Below are positions 16,266 to 24,712 of a DNA stretch of 64,000 nucleotides, piece after piece (positions within the stretch are counted from its first letter, which is position 1; every line of letters begins with the position of its first letter). The stretch is from positions 124,001-188,000 of the forward strand of contig NZ_JAJAGO010000010.1 of the NCBI RefSeq assembly GCF_025165795.1. Reading direction: 5' to 3'. Position numbers and translations under genes: made by a program. The notes below the pieces were generated by a model. It saw nothing but the letters and a program-made list of their open reading frames with translations, did not search any database and was not told where the DNA came from. The DNA comes from Streptomyces gossypii. GTDB taxonomy: Bacteria > Actinomycetota > Actinomycetes > Streptomycetales > Streptomycetaceae.

Positions 16266-17168
16266 TCAGCCCTTGACCCCTCCGCTCAGGGTGAAGCCGC
16301 CGCCGATGCGGCGGGAGATGAGGATGTAGAGCACCAGGACGGGGGTGGAGTAGAGGAGCGAGAACGCCGCCAGTTCGCCGAAGGCGACGGAGCCGTAGTT
16401 GCCGAAGAAGGTGAAGATGCTCACGGAGGCCGGAAGTTGTTCGGGGCTCAGCAGCAGCATGAAGGGGACGAAGAAGTTGCCCCACATCATGATGAAGCTG
16501 TAGATCGTGACGACGGTGAGGCCGGGCCCCATCAGCGGCACGATCACCCGTGTCAACGACTGGAACCAGCTGGCGCCGTCCGTCCACGCGGCCTCCTCCA
16601 GCACCACCGGGACGCCGTCCATGAAGTTCTTCATCAGCCATACGGCGAACGGCAGTTGCGACGTGGCCAGGAAGAACGCCGTGCCGGAGAGCGTGTCGAT
16701 GAGGTTGATCTGCACGAACAGGCCGTAGACGGGCACCATGATCGCGGTGATGGGCAGGCAGGTGGTGAAGAGGATGGTGAGCAGATAGGGGCGGCTGAAG
16801 CGGGACCGGTAGCGGGAGAGCGGATAGGCGGCCAGCGCCGCGCAGACCATGGTCATCAAGGTGGCGCTGCCGCAGATCAGCAGGCTGTTGCGCATCGGGG
16901 TGAAGGTGATCTCGTCGGTCAGCACCGCCGAGAAGTTGTCCAGCGTCGGCGAGGCGGGCGGACTCACCCGCAGGTCGGCGTCCGCGTCGAGTGAGGCGAA
17001 GACCAGCCACAGCAGCGGCACGACGAACGCGGCGGCCACGGCGAGCAGCGCCAGGTTGGCGGCGAGTCGCTGGCGGGCGCGCCGGGTGAGACGAACGGGC
17101 CGGGCACGCCGGGCACGCCGGGTGGACCGGACAGGCCGGGCGGTTCGGGCGGCGGGGGTGTGGGCCAT
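16266..17168 (-). CDS. Carbohydrate ABC transporter permease (MalG-type)
   Basis: The product has 300 residues. A highly basic N-terminus (repeated Arg/Ala/Pro) precedes six membrane segments. The permease EAA loop reads EEAAWTDGASWFQSLTRVIVPLMGPGL (about residues 200-226), which contacts the ATPase. The N-terminal basic stretch is coded by a repetitive CGGGCACGC tract. It is the last gene of the SBP-permease-permease unit and starts 2 nt after the upstream permease. No ATPase gene lies nearby, so a shared ATPase of the MsiK type is likely. Confidence 0.92.
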   Translation of the reverse strand: MAHTPAARTARPVRSTRRARRARPVRLTRRARQRLAANLALLAVAAAFVVPLLWLVFASLDADADLRVSPPASPTLDNFSAVLTDEITFTPMRNSLLICGSATLMTMVCAALAAYPLSRYRSRFSRPYLLTILFTTCLPITAIMVPVYGLFVQINLIDTLSGTAFFLATSQLPFAVWLMKNFMDGVPVVLEEAAWTDGASWFQSLTRVIVPLMGPGLTVVTIYSFIMMWGNFFVPFMLLLSPEQLPASVSIFTFFGNYGSVAFGELAAFSLLYSTPVLVLYILISRRIGGGFTLSGGVKG

Positions 17169-17170
17169 GC

Positions 17171-18055
17171 TCAGACCTCCTCGCGCATCAGGCGCAGATA
17201 GATGACCGAGAAGAGCGCGCCGACCAGGAGCAGCAGCAGCGCGACCGCCGTCCCGTAGCCGATCAGGGCCTTGTCGAACGCCTGGTCGTACATGAAGACC
17301 GGGAGGGTCTGGCTGCGATTGCCCGGTCCGCCGCGCGTCATCGCCCAGATGAGGCCGAAGACCGAGAGCGTCTGGAGGGTGTTGAGCATCAGATTGGTGC
17401 CGATGGAGCGGCGGATCATCGGCAGGGTGATGAACCACAGCCGCTGCCGGGCGTTCGCCCCGTCGACCTGTGCCGACTCGGTGACCTCGGTGGGGATCTC
17501 GGACAGCGCAGCCGAGTAGACGAGCATCGAGAACGCCGTGCCCCGCCAGATGTTGGCGAACGACACCGCCAGGATCGGCAGCGTGAACAGCCAGTTCTGG
17601 CTGGGCAGATGGAGCCAGTCGAGTACGGCGTTGAGGGTGCCCTGTCTGTGGAAGAAGGTGTAGAGCAGGAATCCGGCGACGATCTCCGGCAGCACCCAGG
17701 CGCAGATGACGACCACCCCGGTGACGGTCCGCACCGTCTTCCCGGCACGCTGCATCAGGGCGGCCAGCGCCAGGCCCAGGGTGTTCTGCCCGATGATCGA
17801 GGAGAGCAGGGTGAAGACCAGGGTCAGCACGACCGCGTTGATGAAGGCGTCGTCCTGGAAGGCGCGGCGGAAGTTGTCCAGACCGACGAAGGAGGCCGAC
17901 TCCTGGCCGGTCAGCTGCATGTCGGTGAGCGCGATCCAGACGCAGTAGGCGATCGGCCCGCCGAGGAAGAGCAGCAGCAGGGCGGTGGCCGGGGCGATCG
18001 GCAGCCACCGCCAGTACCGGCGGCCACCGGCCGCCGGGACCTTGGCGACGCTCAC
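17171..18055 (-). CDS. Carbohydrate ABC transporter permease (MalF-type)
   Basis: The product has 294 residues and six membrane helices. The substrate-side signature is FVGLDNFRRAFQD, and the EAA loop reads TEVTESAQVDGANARQRLWFITLPMI. It is the first-position permease of a CUT1-type sugar importer. Its GTG start overlaps the binding-protein stop by 4 bp. With the neighbouring permease it forms the membrane channel; an ATPase must be supplied from elsewhere. Confidence 0.92.
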   Translation of the reverse strand: MSVAKVPAAGGRRYWRWLPIAPATALLLLFLGGPIAYCVWIALTDMQLTGQESASFVGLDNFRRAFQDDAFINAVVLTLVFTLLSSIIGQNTLGLALAALMQRAGKTVRTVTGVVVICAWVLPEIVAGFLLYTFFHRQGTLNAVLDWLHLPSQNWLFTLPILAVSFANIWRGTAFSMLVYSAALSEIPTEVTESAQVDGANARQRLWFITLPMIRRSIGTNLMLNTLQTLSVFGLIWAMTRGGPGNRSQTLPVFMYDQAFDKALIGYGTAVALLLLLVGALFSVIYLRLMREEV

Positions 18056-19413
18056 CGTGTCGTGACCGCCCCGTCGGTGAGGGACTCGAGCTCCTCGTCA
18101 TACCTGTCGGCGGCCTCGCCGGGCGAGGCGTCGCCCGCCGTCACCTGCTCCATCGCCTCCGTCAGGGCGGCGGACACCTGCGGGTAGACGGGCAGCGCGG
18201 GCCGGTACTCGCTGACCTCGACGAGGTCGGTGAAGAACTCGATGCCAGGCATGGAGCCTTGGTACTGCGGATCCTCGGCGACATCCGCGCGCACCGCGAT
18301 CTGCGCGCCGCGCACACAGAAGTCGGTGGCGTTCTGCTGTGTCTGGAAGGTCTTGATCATCTTCCAGGCGAGATCGTGGTTGTCCGACTGCTTCGGGATC
18401 GACCACGTCCAGCCGCCCGACATGCTCACCTTCCCCGCGCCGCCGCCGTCCTGAGTGGGCATCGCCGCGCGCCCCATCGTCGTGGACCACTCGGGCCAGG
18501 GCTTGCCGCCCGTCTTGATCCACTGCTGGCTGAGCCAGGAGCCGTCCAGTGCGATGGCCAGCTTGCCCTCGGGAAGGTACTCGGTCGGCACCCTTGTCTG
18601 GATGTTGGCGTCCAGGGCGTCGGAGACGTCCGGGCCCAGCTTCTCGGAGTAGACCGTCTCGACGAACTCCAGGCTGTCGCGGAACCCCTTGCTTCCGGTG
18701 ACCCACTTCCTCGAACCCTCGTCGTAGAGCGGGTCGTCGGTGCCGTACAGCAGCATCTCGAAGCCCTGCATGGCGGCGGCCTCGCCCGCGCCCTTGCCGG
18801 TGAAGACGTTGAGCGGGATGACGTCCGGCAGTTTCCGCTTGAGGGTGCGCGCGGTCTCCAGCACCTCGTCCCAGGTGCGCGGTTGCCAGTCCTGGGGCAG
18901 CCCGGCCTTCTTGAACAGCTTCTTGTTGAACCACAGGCCCCGGGTGTCGGTGCCGTCCGGCACGCCGTAGGTCTTGCCGTCCTCCGCCCTGGCGGCCTTC
19001 TTGGCGCTCTCCTCGAACTGGTCCCAGTCCTTCCAGTCCTTCAGATAGCCGTCCAGTGGGAGCAGATAGCCGCTCTTGATGTCCGAGTTGATGAGGAAGG
19101 TGTCCTCGTAGACGAGGTCGGGTGCGGTCTTCGAGGACCGCATCATCTGCTGGATCTTCGTGTAGTAGTCGTTCCCCGTCGCCTGGATCGGGACCGGCTT
19201 GACGTCTTTGCCCGGGTTCGCTTTCTCGAACTTCGCGGCGATGTCGTCGATGTAGTCGTCCCGCCAGGTGACCTTGTTGTTGGTGTCCTTCGGGAAGGCG
19301 ACCTCGAGGGTGTCCTTGTCGTTTCCGGAGCCCCCTCCGCACCCGGTGAGTGTGCTGAGGGCGACTGCGGCGGTGAGGGAGAAGATCAACGGAGCGGTGG
19401 GGCGCACGGGCAT
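18052..19413 (-). CDS. Extracellular solute-binding lipoprotein, carbohydrate ABC importer
   Basis: The product has about 453 residues. The signal peptide ends in the lipobox LTGC (about residue 26), so the protein is lipid-anchored outside. The mature part is a two-lobe family 1 binding protein: IAAKFEKANPGKDV, APDLVYEDTFLINSDIKSGYL, FNKKLFKKAGLP and AIALDGSWLSQQW. The sugar is not predictable. ATG 19413 is preceded by AGGAGG; an earlier GTG would add five residues. It heads the importer operon, and a palindromic dispersed element lies 71 bp upstream, so the promoter must lie beside or within that region. Confidence 0.93.
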   Translation of the reverse strand: MPVRPTAPLIFSLTAAVALSTLTGCGGGSGNDKDTLEVAFPKDTNNKVTWRDDYIDDIAAKFEKANPGKDVKPVPIQATGNDYYTKIQQMMRSSKTAPDLVYEDTFLINSDIKSGYLLPLDGYLKDWKDWDQFEESAKKAARAEDGKTYGVPDGTDTRGLWFNKKLFKKAGLPQDWQPRTWDEVLETARTLKRKLPDVIPLNVFTGKGAGEAAAMQGFEMLLYGTDDPLYDEGSRKWVTGSKGFRDSLEFVETVYSEKLGPDVSDALDANIQTRVPTEYLPEGKLAIALDGSWLSQQWIKTGGKPWPEWSTTMGRAAMPTQDGGGAGKVSMSGGWTWSIPKQSDNHDLAWKMIKTFQTQQNATDFCVRGAQIAVRADVAEDPQYQGSMPGIEFFTDLVEVSEYRPALPVYPQVSAALTEAMEQVTAGDASPGEAADRYDEELESLTDGAVTTR

Positions 19414-19483
19414 GACCTCCTGGGCCACGGCCGGGGGTGGCCCTTGGTGGACCGTCGGCCTCGTGGGCTGCTGCCAGGTCTGC

Positions 19484-19627
19484 CGTTTGGATCATGCCGG
19501 GTTCGCGTGCCCTGGTGCGCGCCTTCGCCGCGTTGTCGTCAGTCGCCAACGCTCCGCGTTGACTCCCTCCTCCGCCTTGCGACGCCACGCACCAGACCCC
19601 GCTCACCGATCCAGCATGATCCAAACG
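19484..19627. repeat. Dispersed palindromic intergenic element (144 bp)
   Basis: Outer 14-bp inverted repeats CGTTTGGATCATGC (19484-19497) and GCATGATCCAAACG (19614-19627) enclose inner CTGGTGCG (19512-19519) / CGCACCAG (19589-19596). The core has CGCCGCGTTGTCG and CCTCCGCCTTGCGA blocks shared with the 24.6-kb element. It occupies the gap between the sugar-ABC operon and the response-regulator gene. It is non-coding and strongly foldable. Confidence 0.75.
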
Positions 19628-19745
19628 ACATACCCTAGGGGACCGTACGAGCGTCGCCATGACCGGTCAATAGGTCCTGCGCCGACGGCCGGGGCAGGGA
19701 TGGGTGCGCTCGGGACGGGTGTGGTGTGGGAGGCGGATGTGGCCG

Positions 19746-20459
19746 TCAGGCCTGGGTGGCGCGCCACCGGTAGCGGAACTCCGGGCGCCCCACGCCGCCG
19801 TACTGCGGGCTCCGCTCCGCCTGCCCCGTGGTGACCAGATGTTCGAGGTAGCGGCGTGCGGTGATCCGGTTGACGCCGATCTCCTGGGCACCACTGCTCG
19901 CCGTCAGCCCACCGGCTCCCGCCGCGCGCAGGGCGGACGTCACCGACTCCAGCGTCGGACCGCTCAGCCCCTTGGGCGGTGTGGAGGGCTGCGGTGCCCG
20001 CAGCGTGGACAGCGCGCGGTCCACCTCCGCCTGACTTCCCGCCTCGCCGCCCGCGCCGTTGGTGCTGCTGCGGAACTCCGCGTACTGCTGGAGCCGGTCC
20101 CGGAGCGTCGCGAAGGTGAATGGTTTCAGCACGTGCTGGACGACCCCGAGGGACACCCCTTCACGCACCACCGTCAGATCGCGGGCCGAGGTGACCGCGA
20201 AGACGTCCGTGGTGTGCCCGGCACCGCGCAGCGCCCGCAGCAGCGAGAGGCCGTGGCCGTCGGGGAGATACAGGTCGAGCAGGATCAGGTCGACCGGCAG
20301 CCGGTCGAGCGCGCGGCCCGCCTCCGCGCGGGTGTGCGTGACGCCGGCCACCCGGAAGCCGGGCACGCGGGAGACATAGAGGGCGTGGGCGTCGGCGGCC
20401 ACGGGATCGTCCTCGACGACCAGGACCTCCACGGGGGCCGGAACGGTGCGGTCGGTCAT
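19746..20459 (-). CDS. CitB/DcuR-type response regulator
   Basis: The product has 237 residues. The receiver domain (about 9-125) has the acidic pair (VVEDDP), phospho-acceptor Asp in LILLDLYLPDGHGL, switch Ser/Thr (AVTSARD) and Lys (VLKPFTF). The C-terminal part (about 165-230) is a winged HTH of the CitB type: LTASSGAQEIGVNRITARRYLEHLV. The gene overlaps the sensor kinase gene by 4 bp. Its likely target is the divergent carboxylate symporter gene, whose promoter region has two tandem TGCACGTAA repeats. Confidence 0.93.
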   Translation of the reverse strand: MTDRTVPAPVEVLVVEDDPVAADAHALYVSRVPGFRVAGVTHTRAEAGRALDRLPVDLILLDLYLPDGHGLSLLRALRGAGHTTDVFAVTSARDLTVVREGVSLGVVQHVLKPFTFATLRDRLQQYAEFRSSTNGAGGEAGSQAEVDRALSTLRAPQPSTPPKGLSGPTLESVTSALRAAGAGGLTASSGAQEIGVNRITARRYLEHLVTTGQAERSPQYGGVGRPEFRYRWRATQA

Positions 20460-22186
20460 GCGGTGCCCCCCACCTGCGCGGACGGGGTGGGCGGCGCCTC
20501 CGTGCGCAGCGGCAGGCGTACGGTGAACTCCGCCCCGCCGCCCTGTGCCTCGTCCAGCCGTACGGTGCCCCGGTGCCGCCCCGCGGTCTGCCGCACCAGT
20601 GCCAGCCCGAGGCCGCGCCCGTCGCCCACCGCTTCGGTCGCCCCTGGGCCGGCTGAGGGGCCGGCGGCCTTTGTCGACCAGCCGCGCAGGAAGACGTCCT
20701 GTGCGTCGGCGGGGCTGACGCCGGGCCCGTTGTCCGCGACCCGGATCAGCAGCGCGGTGTACTCGTACGCCTCGCCCGCACCCGGCCGCTCGGCCCGCAC
20801 GGTGACGGTGACCCGCGGCGTACGGGGCGCGGGGCCGGTCGCATCCGCGCCGTCCGCGGTGTCCGCCGTCGCCGCGGCGTCGACCGCGTTGTCGATCAGG
20901 TTGCCCACCATCGTCACCAGGTCGCGCGCCGGGAGCTGCGGCGGGATCAGCCCGTCGTCGATGCGGCTGTCCGGGGTCAGCGCCAGCTCCACGCCGCGTT
21001 CGTGCGCCTGTGCGGCCTTGCCCAGCAGCAGCGCGGCCAGCACCGGTTCCGCGACGGCCGCCACCATTTGGTCGGTCAGCGCCTGGGCCAGCTCCAGCTC
21101 CTCCGTCGCGAACTCGGCGGCCTCCTCCGCCCGCCCCAGCTCGATCAGCGAGACGACCGCGTGCAGCCGGTTCGACGCCTCGTGGGCCTGCGAGCGCAGC
21201 GCCTCCGCGAAGCCGCGCACGGAGTTCAGCTCACCGGCCAGCGACTGGAGATCCGTATGGTCCCGGAGGGTGACCACGGTGCCGCGCCGCTCACCGCCCG
21301 AGACGGGTGAGGTGTTGACGACGACCACCCGCTCCGCCGTCAGATACACCTCGTCCATCCGTGGCTCGGAGGCGAGCAGTGCGCCCGTCAGCGGCGCGGG
21401 CAGACCCAGCTCGGCGATGTTGCGGCCGAGCAGTCCGGGCCCCTGGAGTCCCAGCAGCTCCCGGGCGCCGTCGTTGACCAGCGCGATCCGGCGCTGCCCG
21501 TCCAGCATCAGCAGACCCTCGCGCACCGCGTGCAGCGTCGCCTCGTGGTAGTCGCGCATCCGGCTCAGCTCCGCGGCGTTCATGCCGTGGGTGTGGCGGC
21601 GCAGCCGGGCGTTGACCACGTAGGTGCCCAGCCCGCCCAGCGCCAGGGCGATCCCGGCGGCGCCGATCAGCGCCGTGACCTGTTCGCGCACCTGCTCGCT
21701 GATGGCCTCGACCGCGATGCCCGCGCTGACCAGGCCGACGACGCGGTTGCCGTCCCTGACCGGCGTGACCACGCGCACCGAGGGCCCCAGGGTGCCGGTG
21801 TAGGTCTCGGAGAAGGTCCGGCCCGCCAGCGCGGGGGCGGTGTGGCCCACGAAGGTGCCGCCGATCCGCTTGGGATTGGGATGGGTCCAGCGCACCAGGT
21901 TCGTGTCCATGATGGTGACGAACGTCACGCCGGTGTCGTGCCGTACCTGCTCCGCGTAGGGCTGCAGCACCTCGCTGGGGTGCGGGGTGCGTATCGCCTC
22001 GGGTACCGAGGGCGAGTCGGCCACCGCCTGTGCCGTCGCCATCGCCCGGTGCCGGGCCGAACTCTCCGCCTGCTCGCGGTGTGTGAGGTAGGAGAAGACC
22101 GCACTGCCCGCCACCAGGGCGGCTACCAGCACGACCTGCATCGCGAACAGCTGGCCCGCGAGACTGCGGGGACGGGGGACACGCAT
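20456..22186 (-). CDS. CitA/DcuS-type sensor histidine kinase
   Basis: The product has 576 residues. TM1 (about 16-34) and TM2 (about 172-192) flank an extracytoplasmic sCACHE/PDC domain (about 40-168, FVTIMDTNLVRWTHPNPKRIGG), the carboxylate-binding type. A cytoplasmic PAS domain (about 212-318, VREGLLMLDGQRRIALVNDGA) follows. The H-box is SQAHEASNRLHAVVSLIELG with phospho-acceptor His335. The HATPase part has NLIDNAVDAA, DNGPGVSPADAQDVF and GRGLGLALVRQ. ATG 22186 begins the basic stretch before TM1. Together with the next gene it probably senses C4- or tri-carboxylates and controls the divergent symporter. Confidence 0.94.
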   Translation of the reverse strand: MRVPRPRSLAGQLFAMQVVLVAALVAGSAVFSYLTHREQAESSARHRAMATAQAVADSPSVPEAIRTPHPSEVLQPYAEQVRHDTGVTFVTIMDTNLVRWTHPNPKRIGGTFVGHTAPALAGRTFSETYTGTLGPSVRVVTPVRDGNRVVGLVSAGIAVEAISEQVREQVTALIGAAGIALALGGLGTYVVNARLRRHTHGMNAAELSRMRDYHEATLHAVREGLLMLDGQRRIALVNDGARELLGLQGPGLLGRNIAELGLPAPLTGALLASEPRMDEVYLTAERVVVVNTSPVSGGERRGTVVTLRDHTDLQSLAGELNSVRGFAEALRSQAHEASNRLHAVVSLIELGRAEEAAEFATEELELAQALTDQMVAAVAEPVLAALLLGKAAQAHERGVELALTPDSRIDDGLIPPQLPARDLVTMVGNLIDNAVDAAATADTADGADATGPAPRTPRVTVTVRAERPGAGEAYEYTALLIRVADNGPGVSPADAQDVFLRGWSTKAAGPSAGPGATEAVGDGRGLGLALVRQTAGRHRGTVRLDEAQGGGAEFTVRLPLRTEAPPTPSAQVGGTA

Positions 22187-22265
22187 ACGGCCAGTCTGCC
22201 CCCGAGCGCGACGCTCGGTGGCACGGCGAGGGCGTCGTTCCGGTGAGGTTTCGTGCCGCCCCCCG

Positions 22266-22283
22266 TGCACGTAATGCACGTAA
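22266..22283. promoter_or_regulatory. Tandem 9-bp direct repeat, probable response-regulator site
   Basis: TGCACGTAATGCACGTAA consists of two perfect adjacent 9-bp repeats in the 220-bp region between the sensor kinase gene and the symporter gene. Direct repeats spaced by about one helical turn are typical response-regulator sites. It lies 123 bp before the symporter GTG. Confidence 0.55.
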
Positions 22284-22406
22284 CAGTGACCTGCGCCACA
22301 GCGGCGTGCATAGTCGCCGGGATTCCTGAACCTCGTATCCGGGGCGGCGACGCCCCGGGACAGCTGGTCCGGGAACGACCCTCAGCCGTCATCCCCTGGA
22401 GTCGAC

Positions 22407-23837
22407 GTGTCCATCCAGTCTCCGCCCAAACGCCCGCGGGACAGAACGCACTACCTCTACCTCGCCGTGATCGCCGCGGTGCTCGCGGGGATCACGCTCG
22501 GTTTCGCCGCACCCGGTGTGGCCGTCGAGATGAAGCCCATCGGTGAGGGGTTCATCAAGCTCATCAAGATGATGATCTCGCCGGTGATCTTCTGCACGAT
22601 CGTGCTGGGCATCGGCTCGGTGCGCAAGGCCGCGAAGGTCGGCGCGGTGGGTGGGCTCGCGCTCGGCTACTTCCTTGTCATGTCCACCGTCGCACTCGCC
22701 CTGGGACTCCTGGTCGGCAACGTGCTGGACCCCGGCAGCGGCCTCGACCTGACGAACGAGGTGCGGGAGGCCGGAGCCGCCGAGGCGGAGGGCGCGAGCG
22801 AAAGCACCGCCGACTTCCTGCTCGGCATCATCCCCACCTCGATGGTCTCCGCCTTCACCGAGGGCGAGGTGCTGCAGACCCTGCTGATCGCGCTGCTGGT
22901 GGGCTTCGCCCTCCAGGCGATGGGCAGGACCGGTGAGCCGGTGCTGCGCGGGATCGGTCACATGCAGCGGCTCGTCTTCCGGGTGCTGGGCATGGTCATG
23001 TGGGCGGCCCCCGTCGGCGCCTTCGGCGCCATCGCGGCGGTGGTCGGCGAGACGGGCCTCGACGCGCTCAAGTCGCTCGCGGTCATCATGATCGGCTTCT
23101 ACACGACCTGTCTGCTGTTCGTCTTCCTGGTGCTGGGCCTGATCCTGCGGCTGGTCGCGGGAGTGAACATCTTCCTGCTGCTGAAGTACCTGGCCCGGGA
23201 GTTCCTGCTCATCGTCTCCACCTCCTCCTCGGAGTCGGCGCTGCCGCGGCTGATCGCGAAGATGGAACATCTGGGCATCAGCAGGCCGGTGGTGGGCATC
23301 ACGGTGCCGACCGGCTACTCCTTCAACCTGGACGGCACGGCCATCTACCTCACCATGGCCTCGCTGTTCGTCGCCGAGGCGATGGGCGACCCGCTCGCGT
23401 TCGGCGAGCAGATCTCCCTGCTTGCCTTCATGATCATCGCCTCCAAGGGTGCGGCGGGCGTCACCGGCGCCGGTCTCGCCACCCTGGCCGGAGGTCTCCA
23501 GTCGCACCGTCCCGACCTGGTGGACGGCGTCGGGCTGATCGTCGGCATCGACCGCTTCATGAGCGAGTGCCGCGCCCTGACGAACTTCGCGGGCAACGCG
23601 GTCGCGACGGTGCTGGTCGGCACCTGGACGAAGGAGATCGATCAGGAGCGGGTGGCCCAGGTCCTGGCCGGAAAGCTCCCGTTCGACGAACAGTCCCTCG
23701 TGGACGACGGCCACGGGGCTGAGGTGGACGGCGCGGCCCACGGCGGCGGTGACGGAGGCGCCAACGGCGCTGGGACGGACGCGGTCAACGGCCTGCCCGC
23801 CCAGGCTGAGCCGACGAAGAGTCCGGCGGCCCATTAG
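22407..23837 (+). CDS. dctA: DctA/GltP-family dicarboxylate:cation symporter
   Basis: The product has 476 residues. It imports C4-dicarboxylates (or glutamate) with Na+ or H+ across the plasma membrane. Transport motifs are present: the serine-rich reentrant loop STSSSESALPRLIAKM, GYSFNLDGTAIYLTMASLF and NFAGNAVATVLV in the last core helix. Eight membrane segments and two reentrant loops are expected. The C-terminus has a poorly conserved Gly/Ala-rich tail. The start is GTG 22407. Being divergent from a CitA/CitB-type pair supports induction by extracellular carboxylates. A 20-bp perfect hairpin follows 27 bp after the stop. Confidence 0.92.
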   Translation: MSIQSPPKRPRDRTHYLYLAVIAAVLAGITLGFAAPGVAVEMKPIGEGFIKLIKMMISPVIFCTIVLGIGSVRKAAKVGAVGGLALGYFLVMSTVALALGLLVGNVLDPGSGLDLTNEVREAGAAEAEGASESTADFLLGIIPTSMVSAFTEGEVLQTLLIALLVGFALQAMGRTGEPVLRGIGHMQRLVFRVLGMVMWAAPVGAFGAIAAVVGETGLDALKSLAVIMIGFYTTCLLFVFLVLGLILRLVAGVNIFLLLKYLAREFLLIVSTSSSESALPRLIAKMEHLGISRPVVGITVPTGYSFNLDGTAIYLTMASLFVAEAMGDPLAFGEQISLLAFMIIASKGAAGVTGAGLATLAGGLQSHRPDLVDGVGLIVGIDRFMSECRALTNFAGNAVATVLVGTWTKEIDQERVAQVLAGKLPFDEQSLVDDGHGAEVDGAAHGGGDGGANGAGTDAVNGLPAQAEPTKSPAAH

Positions 23838-23864
23838 CCGGGTGAGCCGAGAGCGGCGGAGCCG

Positions 23865-23909
23865 ATCGTGTGCGTCTACGGCCATATCCTGGCCGTAGAC
23901 GCACACGAT
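23865..23909. terminator. Perfect 20-bp hairpin between convergent genes
   Basis: Left arm 23865-23884 (ATCGTGTGCGTCTACGGCCA) is the exact reverse complement of 23890-23909, with loop TATCC. It separates dctA from the convergent acetyltransferase gene and probably acts as a bidirectional terminator. No T-run follows in either direction. Confidence 0.75.
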
Positions 23910-23941
23910 GTGGGCGAATCCCGCCGCCACCCCGTCACCCG

Positions 23942-24445
23942 TCACCCGTCGGGCTCTGCCCAGGTGACCTCGTAGAACTTCACGCGCTCGTCCTCCGCGA
24001 CCTGCCGCATGCCGGCCGCCAGCATGACCTTCTGGGAGGCGATATTGCCGTGGTCGGCGTCGCCCTTCACACAGACGATGCCTCGGGCGCGGGCGAACTC
24101 CAGCAGTCCGCGCAGCGCCTCGGTCGCGTATCCGTTGCCCCGCACCGAGGGGATCAGGGCGTAGCCGATGGTCATGCGGCCCGCCTCGTCCGGCGGTCCG
24201 TTGAAGCCCAGGCCGCCGATGGCCCGTCCGTCCTCGCGGCGGCGGATCTCGTAGTCGCCGAAGGGCTGCGGATTCCCGGTCGCCGCGCAGGCGTTCAGGA
24301 AGTCCCTTACCCCTTCGACGTCCCCCTCGGCCGGATACCCCGGCGCCCACCGGTCGTCGGGCCCCGGCTCGCCCGACGCCACTCGCTCCGCCTCGGCGAC
24401 GGTCAGCGGGTGGAGCAGCAGCCGAGTGGTCAGAAGATCGTCCAT
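23942..24445 (-). CDS. GNAT-family N-acetyltransferase
   Basis: The product has 167 residues. It begins MDDLLTTRLLLHPLTVAEAERV, the usual opening of RimJ/RimL-type GNATs. The acetyl-CoA loop is SVRGNGYATEALRGLLEFA (about 107-125), with GNIASQKVMLAAGM as the later conserved piece. The acceptor is unknown. ATG 24463 is an alternative start, and neither has a strong ribosome-binding site. A palindromic element lies about 95 bp upstream. Confidence 0.85.
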   Translation of the reverse strand: MDDLLTTRLLLHPLTVAEAERVASGEPGPDDRWAPGYPAEGDVEGVRDFLNACAATGNPQPFGDYEIRRREDGRAIGGLGFNGPPDEAGRMTIGYALIPSVRGNGYATEALRGLLEFARARGIVCVKGDADHGNIASQKVMLAAGMRQVAEDERVKFYEVTWAEPDG

Positions 24446-24539
24446 AGCGGCGAGAACTATCATGCGGCACCCCGGAGCACACTCCGATTATCTGCCCGCT
24501 GTCTGCCCGCTCTCTGCGCGCCCGGTCGCCCGGACAGGG

Positions 24540-24712
24540 CCTAAGAGCCCCTGACAGAATGGGCGGTCGATCAGCTTGCGGCGTCTGGTGCGTGCGCTCG
24601 CAAGGCGGAGGATCGTCCTCGTACTGGGCGTACATGGACGACTCCGACAACGCGGCGAGCGCGCGTGCCAGGCGTCGCAAGCCGACCGCCCATTCTGTCA
24701 GGGGCTCTAAGG
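24540..24712. mobile_element. MITE-like palindromic element (173 bp)
   Basis: 30-nt terminal inverted repeats (24540-24569 and 24683-24712) match at 29 positions; the ends read CCTAAGAGCCCCTGACAG and, on the other strand, CCTTAGAGCCCCTGACAG. Inner 28-nt arms (24574-24601 / 24655-24682) match at 23 positions, and most differences would still pair as G-U in RNA. TAA flanks both ends, a possible 3-bp target duplication. The core shares blocks with the 19.5-kb element in reverse orientation. There is no ORF for a transposase. The right end supplies the TAG stop of the neighbouring gene. Confidence 0.75.
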
